The position numbers and the translations under genes are program-made. The notes under the pieces were generated by a model. The model searched no databases. It was not told the DNA's origin and was given only the letters and a program-made list of their open reading frames with translations. From NCBI RefSeq assembly GCF_035784015.1, contig NZ_JALKOW010000007.1: DNA of 64,000 nucleotides; one strand, 5' to 3'. This stretch comes from Comamonas sp009360615. GTDB taxonomy: Bacteria; Pseudomonadota; Gammaproteobacteria; Burkholderiales; Burkholderiaceae_C. Below are positions 16,195-24,746 of the stretch, in pieces (the stretch's first letter is position 1; every line of letters starts with the position of its first letter).

Positions 16195-16448
16195 AATTGC
16201 TGCAATCCATTCAAGGGCTGTTCTACACGCTGACTGTTCCTTCCAGCGGGTCGAAGTCAATCACCGAGGTTGCCCAAGCACTTCGCACGGCAACACGCAG
16301 CAACCAATACCGAGTGCGCCATGTTGACAGCAACCGCGTGGAACGTGTGTTTGTCATTACCTCGCTCAATCGCGCCTTGGCGCAGTCATTCGTTGAGCGG
16401 AACTACGGCGACCCGCTATTTCTGAGCGCCGTGCGCCTGTCTGCCTGA
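16191..16448 (+). CDS. Hypothetical phage early protein
   Basis: An 85-aa protein, mixed alpha and beta by appearance, with no recognised motif. Its start overlaps the previous stop and the next gene follows after 7 bp, so it is co-translated within the early operon. Confidence 0.55.
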   Translation: MKLLQSIQGLFYTLTVPSSGSKSITEVAQALRTATRSNQYRVRHVDSNRVERVFVITSLNRALAQSFVERNYGDPLFLSAVRLSA

Positions 16449-16455
16449 GGCCTCT

Positions 16456-16896
16456 ATGGATCTGGGCAATATCTCTATTCAGCAGTTTGTGGAGGCGCTG
16501 GCTAAGGCCAGCCCTTCACTGGCCCCTGCGCACATGAGTGCAGATGTATTGCTGCGCCCCGCCCCTGCCCCACAGTTGAAGGAAGAGTACCGGGACATGA
16601 ACCCGGAGGAATGCCGCGAGCGCCTGCGCAAAGTGCAGGACGAAATGGTCAAGGACGTGACCAAGGGCAGATTCAGCGACGTTGAAAGCCGTGAATGGCA
16701 TGCCTTGCCAGAGAAATATCGTGCGCTCTTATTGCTCATCAGCGGCTTTCAAGCTGATGACTATGAGCAGCTCGGCGTCGTGGCCACGCGCGCATGGCAA
16801 GAGTTCACGCCGCCCGAACGCCAGGCGGTGAAGTCTGAATTGCGCGGCCTGCATGCAGCAGTCCAGAGCGTCAGCGCATTGCGAACGAGGACATAA
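16456..16896 (+). CDS. Hypothetical phage protein upstream of gpA
   Basis: A 146-aa, mostly helical charged protein. It ends 2 bp before the replication gene, so it may help replication, but no motif is recognised. Confidence 0.6.
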   Translation: MDLGNISIQQFVEALAKASPSLAPAHMSADVLLRPAPAPQLKEEYRDMNPEECRERLRKVQDEMVKDVTKGRFSDVESREWHALPEKYRALLLLISGFQADDYEQLGVVATRAWQEFTPPERQAVKSELRGLHAAVQSVSALRTRT

Positions 16897-16898
16897 GC

Positions 16899-18947
16899 AT
16901 GACCTCACGTGCGCCCAAGAACCCAGTCATTGATGCGCAGGAAGCCGAGAAGCTGAAAGCGGAGCGCCGTGCCGAGGCGCTGCGGCCGTGGAATCGGCTC
17001 AAGTGGCATCGCGGCATGGTTGAGCGCGCCTTTACGGCATTGGAGAAGTCGCTCCCACCGCAGTGGAGCCAACCTATCCGGCTGCTTGGATTGGGAAAAG
17101 TAGAGTCCACAGAGGGCGCACTTGCTCCTATGGAGTGGGAGGCCAGCTATGACGCACTGCAGGCCATTGATGAATTTGCTGCCAAGTATGGGCGCGCTGG
17201 CGAGTGGAACCTAAGCGATTGGGAAATCTGCCAGATGGCCAAGCGACTGGCCCACGGTGTTGGCGAGATGGACTCGGGCGCGCAGTCAGAAGAAATCCAG
17301 ATGGATGTGGCGGGCCGCGTTGACATGCTGCGGCTGATGCTCCGCATGTTGGGTTTGCAAGAGTCCGCACCCTTGGTGGGCGAGCCTGCCATCAAGCGCG
17401 GCATGGATGAGTCTTGGTGGCGCCGCATGCTGCGCAAGCATGTCGCCCGCACAGTGGAGGCCGGTGCGGTGCGCCTTGGGCTGGTCAACCGCATGAACGG
17501 CGGCTATGCCAGTGACGCCACGGTGCGCAGCCGTCTGGGGCAAATCGAGCGCAATCAGAACGCTCTCAAGCAAGCCCTGTTCAAGAACGAGGCAGGTCAG
17601 ATATTCACGCTGGCGGAGTTGTCTGCCTTGTCTCCGTCCAACCCCGTCATTCGGGGCGGCGAGCTGATGACGCGCATTCGTGGTGCAGAAGAGTATGCCG
17701 ATGCCCGCAACCATGTGGGCCTTTTCCTCACTCTGACGGTTCCAAGTCGCTTTCACCCCGTCACGCTGGGTGCAGGCGGCAGGCCGCGCCCGAACAAAAA
17801 CTATGACGGGGTGAGCACACCACGCGATGCCCAGCAATGGCTGCGCAAGATGTGGCAGCGTGTTCGTGCCTATCTGGGCCGAAAAATGGTGAATGTGAAG
17901 ATGTACGGCATCCGCGTGGCGGAGCCGCATCACGATGCCACACCGCACTGGCATGCCCTGGTGTGGGCCGAGTGTGAGGCCCATGCCCAGATCATTGAGG
18001 CAGCTATCCGTAGATGGTGGCTGAGTGAAGACGGCGACGAACGCGGCGCAGCCAAGAATCGCGTCAACATCAAACGCATGATCGGCGGCGGTGCTGCTGG
18101 CTACGTGGCTAAGTACATCGCCAAGAGCGTGGGCCATGCGGCCCTTGCCGATCATCTGGACGTTGTGCAAGGCCAGCTCTGGGACGTTGCACAGAATGAA
18201 ATGCCAGGGCATTGCCGTGTGGATGCCTGGGCCGCTTGCTGGGGAATTCGGCAGTTTCAAGCCATCGGAATGCCCAGCGTCTGCGTCTGGCGAGAGCTGC
18301 GCCGAGTCGGGAAAGACCAGATTGATGCGCTGCGCCTGGACGGCGACAAGACCACTTGGAAGGCCTGGGGTGCTTGCCACAAGCACGGCGAAGACATCAA
18401 AGCCGACTGGCGCCTATTCATGGAAGCGATGGGCGGGCACTGCGTTGGCCGCAGAAACTGGTATCTGCGCATCACGCGCCGCCCGATCCGCAACTATGAG
18501 CAGGCAGCAGCAGAGCTGAAAGCCAATCCTGAAAAGGCGCTCAAGCCGCTGGCTGGCTCCGTCAATCAATACGGCGAAATCATCAAAACCGGCCGTGTGG
18601 TGGGCCTGCAGACGCTGCAAGGCCGCTGGCTCATTTCACGCCGGATTGCATGGCGCAGCATCCATGCAGCCACCGAGACATTCGACCCCGAGAAATGCAC
18701 CGACTCCGACAGCGGCAAGACGCTGGCATTGGGCGATGCACGCGCGGCTCTGCCGCGCGCTTGGACTGGTTTCAATAACTGTACGCAGCGCCTAAACGGC
18801 GACACCTGGCGCAAGCTTTTTGGCCGTGGCAACCACGAGGCAGAGGACTGGAGCAGTCCCGACAGCCCCGATTCGGTGCTCTACCAGCCCAAAACGATGG
18901 CCCAACGCTTCCAGCAAGCGGCCCATTTCTTCCAAACCACCCATTGA
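16899..18947 (+). CDS. A: Replication initiation endonuclease gpA (P2-type rolling circle)
   Basis: A 682-aa protein of the P2 gpA family. Residues about 275 to 285 hold FLTLTVPSRFHP. An HWH metal motif (ATPHWHALVWAE) is at about residue 350. The paired tyrosines appear in GYVAKYIAKSV at about residue 405, and the nicking Tyr is expected among them. It cuts the phage origin and covalently holds the 5' end during rolling-circle replication. In P2 the origin lies inside A, so the same may hold here. It closes the early operon of small genes. Confidence 0.9.
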   Translation: MTSRAPKNPVIDAQEAEKLKAERRAEALRPWNRLKWHRGMVERAFTALEKSLPPQWSQPIRLLGLGKVESTEGALAPMEWEASYDALQAIDEFAAKYGRAGEWNLSDWEICQMAKRLAHGVGEMDSGAQSEEIQMDVAGRVDMLRLMLRMLGLQESAPLVGEPAIKRGMDESWWRRMLRKHVARTVEAGAVRLGLVNRMNGGYASDATVRSRLGQIERNQNALKQALFKNEAGQIFTLAELSALSPSNPVIRGGELMTRIRGAEEYADARNHVGLFLTLTVPSRFHPVTLGAGGRPRPNKNYDGVSTPRDAQQWLRKMWQRVRAYLGRKMVNVKMYGIRVAEPHHDATPHWHALVWAECEAHAQIIEAAIRRWWLSEDGDERGAAKNRVNIKRMIGGGAAGYVAKYIAKSVGHAALADHLDVVQGQLWDVAQNEMPGHCRVDAWAACWGIRQFQAIGMPSVCVWRELRRVGKDQIDALRLDGDKTTWKAWGACHKHGEDIKADWRLFMEAMGGHCVGRRNWYLRITRRPIRNYEQAAAELKANPEKALKPLAGSVNQYGEIIKTGRVVGLQTLQGRWLISRRIAWRSIHAATETFDPEKCTDSDSGKTLALGDARAALPRAWTGFNNCTQRLNGDTWRKLFGRGNHEAEDWSSPDSPDSVLYQPKTMAQRFQQAAHFFQTTH

Positions 18948-18968
18948 TCCATCACAGGAGGACTCGCC

Positions 18969-19196
18969 ATGCCCGCAAAACGCACCGAACCCAGCCGCGC
19001 AGCCGTCAACCCGGCTGCTGGCTTCAAGTACACGCGCGCCGAGAGCACCGACTTGGCCAAGCGCTTTGCGGCCATCCGCCGCGAGCAAGCCAAGGCCCAG
19101 CGCGAAGCCGCTGCCGCCGAGTTCGTCCAGGCCCAGCAGTCGCTAGAGCTGGAGCCGACCGCCCAGGTTGTCCCACTTTTCAAGCAAGCCATCTGA
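18969..19196 (+). CDS. Small hypothetical phage protein
   Basis: A 75-aa basic, helical protein starting MPAKRTEPSRAAVNPAAGF, with an AGGAGG site 8 bp upstream. Residues 35 to 60 look like a coiled coil. It lies between gpA and the phage methyltransferase; no family is recognised. Confidence 0.6.
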   Translation: MPAKRTEPSRAAVNPAAGFKYTRAESTDLAKRFAAIRREQAKAQREAAAAEFVQAQQSLELEPTAQVVPLFKQAI

Positions 19197-19219
19197 CCAA
19201 CCACCACCGGAGCCAAAAC

Positions 19220-19432
19220 ATGCATCACAACGTCATTCCACGCGCAGCTCTGCACAGCTATCGCGCCTTCCTGATTCCCGCCGGCACAAACGCCATTGAA
19301 CTTGAAGACCTGGCAGACGCCGGTCTGCTTCCCACGATCCGCGTCAAGGCTTCCAGCTGCGAGCACGCCGAAGCGGCGGCCCAGCATGCAAGCGGCAAAA
19401 AAGTTCTGCGCGCTGAGCGCGTGGAGGCCTGA
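19220..19432 (+). CDS. Small hypothetical phage protein
   Basis: A 70-aa protein starting MHHNVIPRAALHSYRAF behind a CCGGAG site. The longer open frame to 18944 overlaps the previous gene, so I chose the internal ATG. It ends three bases before the methyltransferase gene. No motif is recognised. Confidence 0.55.
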   Translation: MHHNVIPRAALHSYRAFLIPAGTNAIELEDLADAGLLPTIRVKASSCEHAEAAAQHASGKKVLRAERVEA

Positions 19433-19435
19433 CTC

Positions 19436-21301
19436 ATGCATACGCAAAAAATCAAGCACTTCCATCTGTTCGGTGGCGCAGGCTCGGGCGCGGCAGGCTT
19501 CAAGGATGCAAAGCCGAATATCGGCAACCTGCAGGGCGAAATGGTGCTGCTTGGCGGCATCGATGTGGACGCCCTGGCCTGCGCCGACTTCAAGACACTG
19601 ACCGGCGTTGAGCAGGCCTGTGTTGATCTTTTCAGCAAAGACCAGTATGTGAAGTGGCACGGCCACCTGCCGCCCGAAGGCTGGCGCGAGGCCACTGCCG
19701 ACACCATCCGCGCAGCTGCGCAGTGGCAGTTCCCAGACATTGTGTTTCTGTCCGCACCCTGCAAGGGTTTCAGCGGCCTGCAGTCGCCTACCCGCGCGTC
19801 AACGCCAAAATATCAGGCGCTCAATGAGCTGACGCTACGCGGCGTGTGGCTGATGCTGGAAGCCTTTGCCGATGATCTGCCCGGCCTGATCGTCTTTGAG
19901 AACGTGCCCCGCATTGCTACCCGTGGCCGCCATCTGCTGGATCAGATCGTGTCCATGCTGCAGCACTACGGCTACGCCACTGCAGAAACCACGCATGACT
20001 GTGGCGAGCTGGGAGAAGGCCTGAGCCAAAGCCGCCGCCGCTTCCTGCTGGTGGCCCGCCTAGTGCGCAAGGTGCCGCCGTTTTTGTATGAGCCACCCAA
20101 GCGCCCGCTGCGCTCCGTTGGCGAAGTGCTGAGCAAGTTGCCGCTGCCAGGTGATTCACTGGCTGGCCCTATGCACCGCATGCCTGCGCTGCAGTGGAAA
20201 ACATGGGTGCGCCTGGCCTTTGTCGAAGCGGGCAGCGACTGGCGCAGTCTGAACCAGCTTGCAGTGCAAGACGGCCAGCTGCGTGACTACCTGATCGTGC
20301 CAGAGTGCTACCCCGGCGTGCTGGGCGTTACGCCCTGGTCAAAGCCCACTGGCGTCATCACATCCAAGAGTCGCCCTACCAATGGCGATTTTTCAGTGGC
20401 TGATCCGCGCTTTGCACCGTCTGCCCAGTGGAAAGACGGCCAAGCTCTGGGCGTGCGCCGCTGGGATGAGCACACCGGCACCGTCGCTGGCCAGCAAGGC
20501 CCGCTGCAGGGCGCGTACAGCGTGGCCGACCCGCGCCACGATGGCCCGGCCAAGCATTCCAACGAATTCCGCATCCAGCGCTGGGATCATGCAGCCGCAG
20601 CAGTCACCAGCGCACACGGTTCTGGTCAGGCCGTGGCTGACCCTCGCCCCGGTGATGAAGCCTTTGCCAAATACGGCGTCACCGGCTACGACTCGCCCAG
20701 CAACACCATCATTGCGGGCAGCACCTCGGGCCAGGGCGCGTTTGCTGTGGCTGACCCGCGCCCCAACATGCACCGCACCAAGGGCGACAACTACCTGACC
20801 GGCGGCCACTACGGCGTGGTGCGTTACGACGAACACGCCTACACCGTCAGCGCATCGGCATGCCACGACAACGGGCAATGGAGTGTGGCTGACCCGCGTG
20901 CAGCCAATACCACTGCTGCGATTGAGGAACCCGGCATGCCCCAGCCCAACGACAAGCTGGTGGCACGCATCCGCTCGCTGGACAACACTTGGCACCGCCC
21001 TTTCACCACGCTGGAACTGGCCTGCCTGCAATCCTTCATCGACCCCGAGGAATGGTTTGCGCCCTGCGGCCCCGCAAGCCGCGGCGAAAACTTTGTTTTG
21101 GCCGGCACAAGTGACCAGCGCTGGCGCGAAGCCATCGGCAACGCTGTACCCCGCAAGTCGGCCAAGGCCATCGGCATGGTCATGGGGCAAACCATCCTGC
21201 TGGCGCGCAACGGCGAAACCTTTGTGCTGGGCAGCACGCCCATCTGGGTGCAACCCATCGTGGCAGCTCTGGCAGTTGCCAGCGAGGGAGCGCAAGCATG
21301 A
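19436..21301 (+). CDS. Phage-type DNA cytosine-5 methyltransferase with repeated VADPR modules
   Basis: A 621-aa C5 methyltransferase. Motif I is LFGGAGSGAAGF (residues 10 to 21). The catalytic Cys is in FLSAPCKGFSGL (about 102 to 113), followed by ENVPRI. QSRRRFLLVARL is motif VIII-like, and NAVPRKSAKAIG is near the C-terminus. It is longer than usual because the region between motifs VIII and IX (about residues 310 to 490) carries five modules, each including a VADPR signature and a W/Y-D-x-H/S segment. This is the place of the target-recognition domain. There is no partner nuclease, so it most likely protects phage DNA from host restriction. Confidence 0.88.
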   Translation: MHTQKIKHFHLFGGAGSGAAGFKDAKPNIGNLQGEMVLLGGIDVDALACADFKTLTGVEQACVDLFSKDQYVKWHGHLPPEGWREATADTIRAAAQWQFPDIVFLSAPCKGFSGLQSPTRASTPKYQALNELTLRGVWLMLEAFADDLPGLIVFENVPRIATRGRHLLDQIVSMLQHYGYATAETTHDCGELGEGLSQSRRRFLLVARLVRKVPPFLYEPPKRPLRSVGEVLSKLPLPGDSLAGPMHRMPALQWKTWVRLAFVEAGSDWRSLNQLAVQDGQLRDYLIVPECYPGVLGVTPWSKPTGVITSKSRPTNGDFSVADPRFAPSAQWKDGQALGVRRWDEHTGTVAGQQGPLQGAYSVADPRHDGPAKHSNEFRIQRWDHAAAAVTSAHGSGQAVADPRPGDEAFAKYGVTGYDSPSNTIIAGSTSGQGAFAVADPRPNMHRTKGDNYLTGGHYGVVRYDEHAYTVSASACHDNGQWSVADPRAANTTAAIEEPGMPQPNDKLVARIRSLDNTWHRPFTTLELACLQSFIDPEEWFAPCGPASRGENFVLAGTSDQRWREAIGNAVPRKSAKAIGMVMGQTILLARNGETFVLGSTPIWVQPIVAALAVASEGAQA

Positions 21302-21408
21302 CCGTCCTGGCATTTATTTTTCAAAGCGTCTGGCACTTCCTCGGTTCAATAGTTCTGATAGTTGTGCTGGGCGAGGCAATCGCATACGTCGTCAAGGCAT
21401 TCCGCTGA
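21298..21408 (+). CDS. 36-aa single-pass membrane protein
   Basis: ATG at 21298 overlaps the methyltransferase stop by four bases (ATGA). The product is MTVLAFIFQSVWHFLGSIVL and then a further 16 residues ending VVKAFR, with one hydrophobic helix over most of its length. It was probably missed by length filters. The overlap and membrane character make it a plausible real gene; its function is unknown. Confidence 0.55.
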   Translation: MTVLAFIFQSVWHFLGSIVLIVVLGEAIAYVVKAFR

Positions 21409-21433
21409 AACACAAAAGAACAGGAAAACCGAT

Positions 21434-21652
21434 ATGAACACCGCCAACATCCAACAAAACCCAATCGCCAGCGCAGTGCCTCGTCTGGATACTGCAGGCA
21501 TCGCCGCCATCCTGGGCGTCACACGAGTTCACGTTACGGATCGGATCACAAAGCGCCCCGACTTTCCCAAGCCATTCATCAACGTGAGCCGACGCCTGCG
21601 CTACTGGCGGCAAAGCGATGTGCAGGCCTGGATGCAGAAAGGGACAAAATGA
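21434..21652 (+). CDS. AlpA-like DNA-binding protein (excisionase candidate)
   Basis: A 72-aa protein with a MerR/AlpA-type winged helix: DTAGIAAILGVTRVHVTDRI, then PDFPKPF and RRLRYWRQSDVQAWM. Proteins of this kind act as excisionases or as activators of integrase genes. It lies close to the integrase, convergent with it, and ends at a strong terminator. I chose the ATG at 21434, which puts the helix-turn-helix near the N-terminus; the open frame extends upstream to 21362 over the previous gene. Confidence 0.75.
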   Translation: MNTANIQQNPIASAVPRLDTAGIAAILGVTRVHVTDRITKRPDFPKPFINVSRRLRYWRQSDVQAWMQKGTK

Positions 21653-21656
21653 AAAA

Positions 21657-21675
21657 AGCGCCGAAAGGCGCTTTT
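21657..21675 (+). terminator. Intrinsic terminator of the rightward prophage operon
   Basis: AGCGCC (21657 to 21662), a GAAA loop, GGCGCT (21667 to 21672), then TTTT. It is flanked by an A run upstream, so it may work in both directions. Confidence 0.85.
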
Positions 21676-21694
21676 CCAATTAGCAAATAGTGAC

Positions 21695-21880
21695 TTAATT
21701 GGGTTCGTCAAAAACGGTAGCAAGATTTAATGCCATCACATGCGCAAGCGCAATTTCTGCATTAGTTCTTTCGACGCCGGAATCGAACCTTGTAGTGCTA
21801 AGCATTTCCCTTGCAAGGGTAAGTTGACGCTCTGCAATTTCCTTGGCCTGCTTGATTTTTGCGCTAGTCTCGGTCTTCAT
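21695..21880 (-). CDS. Small hypothetical helical protein next to integrase
   Basis: A 61-aa helical protein (MKTETSAKIKQAKEIAERQL at its start) with a good GGAGATGAT site before the ATG. It lies immediately downstream of the integrase gene on the same strand (32 bp). No motif is recognised. Confidence 0.6.
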   Translation of the reverse strand: MKTETSAKIKQAKEIAERQLTLAREMLSTTRFDSGVERTNAEIALAHVMALNLATVFDEPN

Positions 21881-21911
21881 ATCATCTCCAAAAGCACCAT
21901 GCTACACAAAA

Positions 21912-22928
21912 TTACAATCTGGCGGCAATGTCTTCTGGACTCTCGCGGTAATAGGTATTGAACAGCTCATTGATGTTGACGTGACCACTGATCCGCGCCA
22001 ATGTCATCACGTCCACCCGCTTGCTAAGAAGCGTCAGTGACGTAGCGCGAAGATCGTGAAAACGCAGCCCCTCAACCATGCAGCGGTCACGCAGCTTGCG
22101 GTACAGGGCATCACGGCTTGCATCATTGATCGTGAAATAGGTGTCCCGGCCATCATGCTGGGCCTGGTCTTCCAGAATCTTGAGCAAGCGCACCGCTCGC
22201 GTGGTCAGAGGCACGCGGCGTGCTCCCACCGTAGTTTCAGTCTTGTGGTGAGCCAGCTCATAGACCTTGCGCTTTAGGTCTGTCGTGCTGCGCGACAGCT
22301 TCAAAATCTCGCCGCTGCGCATGGCTGTGTGTAGGGCAATCATCATCGCCCAGCCCGTTTCCTGCATAGCTGTCTGTGGGGCCATGCGCAGAGATACACC
22401 GGCAGAGCGCAGAATGCGGCGCACTTCCATCCAGCGGCTGACGCGGCGGCGGGCATAGGATGCTGCCGGTAGGGTTATTTCCTTCCATGGACTGTTGCCT
22501 GCCCACTTCCACTGTTTGATAGCCAGAGTCCAGATGGGCCGGTATTGCTGCGCCTCACGCAACACACTTGCCCCGCTGACATGCTGCAGCCGAGCATCGC
22601 GCCATGCGGCCAAATCGTTGCCAGTGACCTGGTGGAATACCTTATTTGCCAGCTCGGGATAGTCACGCAGCCAGGCATCAAAGCGCAGGTTGTCGGCCCG
22701 CACGGTGCTGCCGGTCTTCTTGTTCGTGACCTCGCTGCGGTAGCGCTCAACCGCCTCGGCCAACGTGCGCTGCGGGAATTCTCCCCGCGCGCCTGCAAGA
22801 ATCGCCGCCTCTTCTGTCACGGCCCAGGCCTGGGCCTCTGCCTTTGTGGGCCGCGTGGCCGTCTTCCGCACGCCTGCCCGCTCAACTTCCGCGCGCCAGC
22901 CGTTCTTAACCTTCCTCAGATACGCCAT
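21912..22928 (-). CDS. int: Prophage tyrosine integrase
   Basis: A 338-aa integrase from the ATG at 22928 (MAYLRKVKNGWRAEVERAG, the usual start of this family); the open frame extends to 23048 without support. Catalytic residues are visible: Arg in LHTAMRSGEIL, HDLR in RFHDLRATSL, His in RISGHVN and the nucleophile Tyr in NTYYRES. It should recombine the phage attachment site with the tRNA-Leu gene, whose 3' part lies about 190 bp upstream. The N-terminal region has an AP2-like arm-binding look. Confidence 0.93.
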   Translation of the reverse strand: MAYLRKVKNGWRAEVERAGVRKTATRPTKAEAQAWAVTEEAAILAGARGEFPQRTLAEAVERYRSEVTNKKTGSTVRADNLRFDAWLRDYPELANKVFHQVTGNDLAAWRDARLQHVSGASVLREAQQYRPIWTLAIKQWKWAGNSPWKEITLPAASYARRRVSRWMEVRRILRSAGVSLRMAPQTAMQETGWAMMIALHTAMRSGEILKLSRSTTDLKRKVYELAHHKTETTVGARRVPLTTRAVRLLKILEDQAQHDGRDTYFTINDASRDALYRKLRDRCMVEGLRFHDLRATSLTLLSKRVDVMTLARISGHVNINELFNTYYRESPEDIAARL

Positions 22929-23047
22929 ATCAAATCCTTGCTGCCAAATCCCGCGCGGGATCGGGAACGGGAACCGCGCGGGAAGAGACTGTAGTTTTAA
23001 ACAGTATTCTGCTGGATTCGGTAGGAGTGCCCAACGAAAAATTGGCA

Positions 23048-23082
23048 AGAAAAAAGCCCGCTCTCATAGGAGAAAGCGGGCT
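23048..23082 (-). terminator. Intrinsic terminator downstream of the tRNA-Leu fragment
   Basis: AGCCCGCT (23055 to 23062) pairs with AGCGGGCT (23075 to 23082). On the minus strand it is followed by TTTTTTCTT. It lies 37 bp past the CCA end of the tRNA-Leu sequence, as expected for a tRNA terminator, and also separates the tRNA from the integrase. Confidence 0.8.
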
Positions 23083-23119
23083 TATGCAGGGTTCGCTTGG
23101 TTTAAGCGGTTTTTATTCG

Positions 23120-23190
23120 TGGTGCGCGGAGCCGGACTCGAACCGGCACGGTGTTGCCACCGTCAGGACCTAAACCTGGTGCGTCTACCA
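23120..23190 (-). other. 3' fragment of tRNA-Leu(UAG): attachment site core
   Basis: On the minus strand these 71 bp read from GGTAGACGCACC through the anticodon loop (TTTAGGT, anticodon UAG), the variable arm and the T arm to the encoded CCA. The D-arm start and the 5' acceptor strand are missing: beyond 23190 the sequence departs from any leucine tRNA. A cut like this is typical of an integrase crossover core. Given the orientation, a complete tRNA would be expected to continue to the right, so the 5' part has been displaced or removed by whatever was inserted there. Confidence 0.8.
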
Positions 23191-23255
23191 CAGGCTAAAC
23201 ATAGCAAGAATTTCATCAGGATAAACAATTCATACTATGTACATCGTGGACATGG

Positions 23256-24746
23256 ATGCAAAACAGGATGACTAAGAAGATTTTGGACAGGGATGTAGCG
23301 AGATGCCACATCGTCAATGACATGAGAGTCCTCGCCGTGAGACGCAACGAGTCATCGAAAGAGGCCGAATATGAGCCTGCAAGCGAGATGGGGGAAGGCA
23401 TCTACCCCGACTATCCAATCCTCATCCAGGGCAATGGACTCCCTTGGACGCTCGGCAACATGTATCTTCTGAAAAGACTGGAGTTCAGCGCTAGATACGA
23501 ACCTAAGACTTGGCAGAACGTGGCTGGCGACCTTCTGCATTACCTGCGCTGGCTAGAGAAGCCGGGATCCGAAACCTCTCCACTTCACTTCAACGCGAAG
23601 CAGAAATTCAACAGGCCGACCTACAAGTATCGAGCGCACCTTATAGATTTGGTGAACCAAGGCTCAATTAAGCCAAACACTGCGTCTGGCCGAATGTCTT
23701 CAATCGTTGCGTTCTATCGCGGCTTGGTTGATTACGGCATCATCTCCAATGAACTAATAGACCTTGCTTGGCAAGAGAGAGAGGTATTGATTAGGGTTAT
23801 TGGTGGAGATCTAAAGCCCAAGACGTACTCCATCTCCAGCACGGACCTGGCCATCAAAAAGCCCCCAAAATCTCACGACGATGACTACATAAGTGATGGC
23901 GGAAAGCTACGCCCTCTGTCTCAGAGCGAGCAGGACATTCTCATCGAGCATCTTAAAACGTCCTCCGCCACATATCGACTTATGTTTGCTATGGCAATGC
24001 TTACCGGCGCTCGAATGCAGACGATATGTACCCTCCGTGCCAAGACTTTGCATGACGCCATATTTGACGGTACCAATAACCGCTATCTTTTTCACGTGGG
24101 AGGCCCAGGCCATCTGGTTGATACCAAGAACAGCAAGCAACTAGTAGTCATCGTGCCAGCTCAGCTTTATGAACTTCTACTTCAGTACTGGGAGAGTCCA
24201 GAGTCCATCAGTAAGCGGTTAAGAAGCTACTACGGAGACACCCCTACCAACTACCTTTTCATCAACAGTGATGGGCAACCCTACATCACGTCAAAGAACG
24301 AAAAGCTCGACAGGCGGGATCAAAGAATTAACTCTAGAGTCAGTATTGATGGAGGCACCTCTGCGGACGTAAAAACCCGCAATGGCCAAGCTATTTGGAG
24401 CTTCATTAATAAGTCTCTATTTCCACGGATTGCAAAAACACACCCGAATTTCAAGTCTTTTACCTTTCACGACTTGAGGGCGACTTTTGGCATGAACCTG
24501 CTGGAAACACTGCTAAGGCGGGTTGACTTTCTCAATGAGGACTTGAAAAATCGCGGTCAAAGAGCGCGCTATGGAACCGAATGGGTTCTCGAACAAGTTA
24601 AAGAACGGATGGGTCATACCGACATCGAAACTACGATGAGATACCTCAATTTCAGGCGAAACCAAGAATTCAAGTCCAACCTACAAATGAAGGTTGAAGA
24701 TGAACTAATGACAAATGTTCCTAGTGAATTGCTGAACTATGTTTGA
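23256..24746 (+). CDS. Tyrosine recombinase, first of the trio (GmtY-like)
   Basis: A 496-aa tyrosine recombinase. It has an N-terminal SAM-like binding region (about residues 75 to 180) and a catalytic domain with Arg in MLTGARMQTI (about 250), HDLR in FTFHDLRATFG (about 405), GHTDIETTMRYLNF with the His and nucleophile Tyr near residue 455. All catalytic residues are present, so it is probably active. ATG codons at 23256 and 23268 are both possible starts. The stop overlaps the next gene by 8 bases. The trio arrangement suggests that the three proteins act together. Confidence 0.85.
   Translation: MQNRMTKKILDRDVARCHIVNDMRVLAVRRNESSKEAEYEPASEMGEGIYPDYPILIQGNGLPWTLGNMYLLKRLEFSARYEPKTWQNVAGDLLHYLRWLEKPGSETSPLHFNAKQKFNRPTYKYRAHLIDLVNQGSIKPNTASGRMSSIVAFYRGLVDYGIISNELIDLAWQEREVLIRVIGGDLKPKTYSISSTDLAIKKPPKSHDDDYISDGGKLRPLSQSEQDILIEHLKTSSATYRLMFAMAMLTGARMQTICTLRAKTLHDAIFDGTNNRYLFHVGGPGHLVDTKNSKQLVVIVPAQLYELLLQYWESPESISKRLRSYYGDTPTNYLFINSDGQPYITSKNEKLDRRDQRINSRVSIDGGTSADVKTRNGQAIWSFINKSLFPRIAKTHPNFKSFTFHDLRATFGMNLLETLLRRVDFLNEDLKNRGQRARYGTEWVLEQVKERMGHTDIETTMRYLNFRRNQEFKSNLQMKVEDELMTNVPSELLNYV

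Larger units (their letters stand above)
1..23190. mobile_element. P2-like prophage, right part (left end outside window)
   Basis: The gene order tail fibre, sheath, tube, E/E', tape measure, U, D matches the tail modules of P2-like myophages. It is followed by an S24 repressor, an Ogr-like zinc finger, a gpA-type replication protein and a tyrosine integrase beside a tRNA-Leu fragment. Head, lysis and baseplate genes must lie left of the window. A restriction-modification pair and a cluster of small leftward genes are inserted between gene D and the immunity region, a usual place for cargo. No obviously broken phage gene was seen, so the visible part could be functional; this cannot be judged without the left half. 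Confidence 0.9.

Noticed and set aside
17286..18386. 366-aa minus-strand frame opposite gpA
   Set aside because: Antisense frame in GC-rich DNA; the plus strand encodes a recognised replication protein.
23120..23190. Complete tRNA-Leu gene
   Set aside because: The 5' acceptor strand and D arm are missing, so it cannot fold as a full tRNA.
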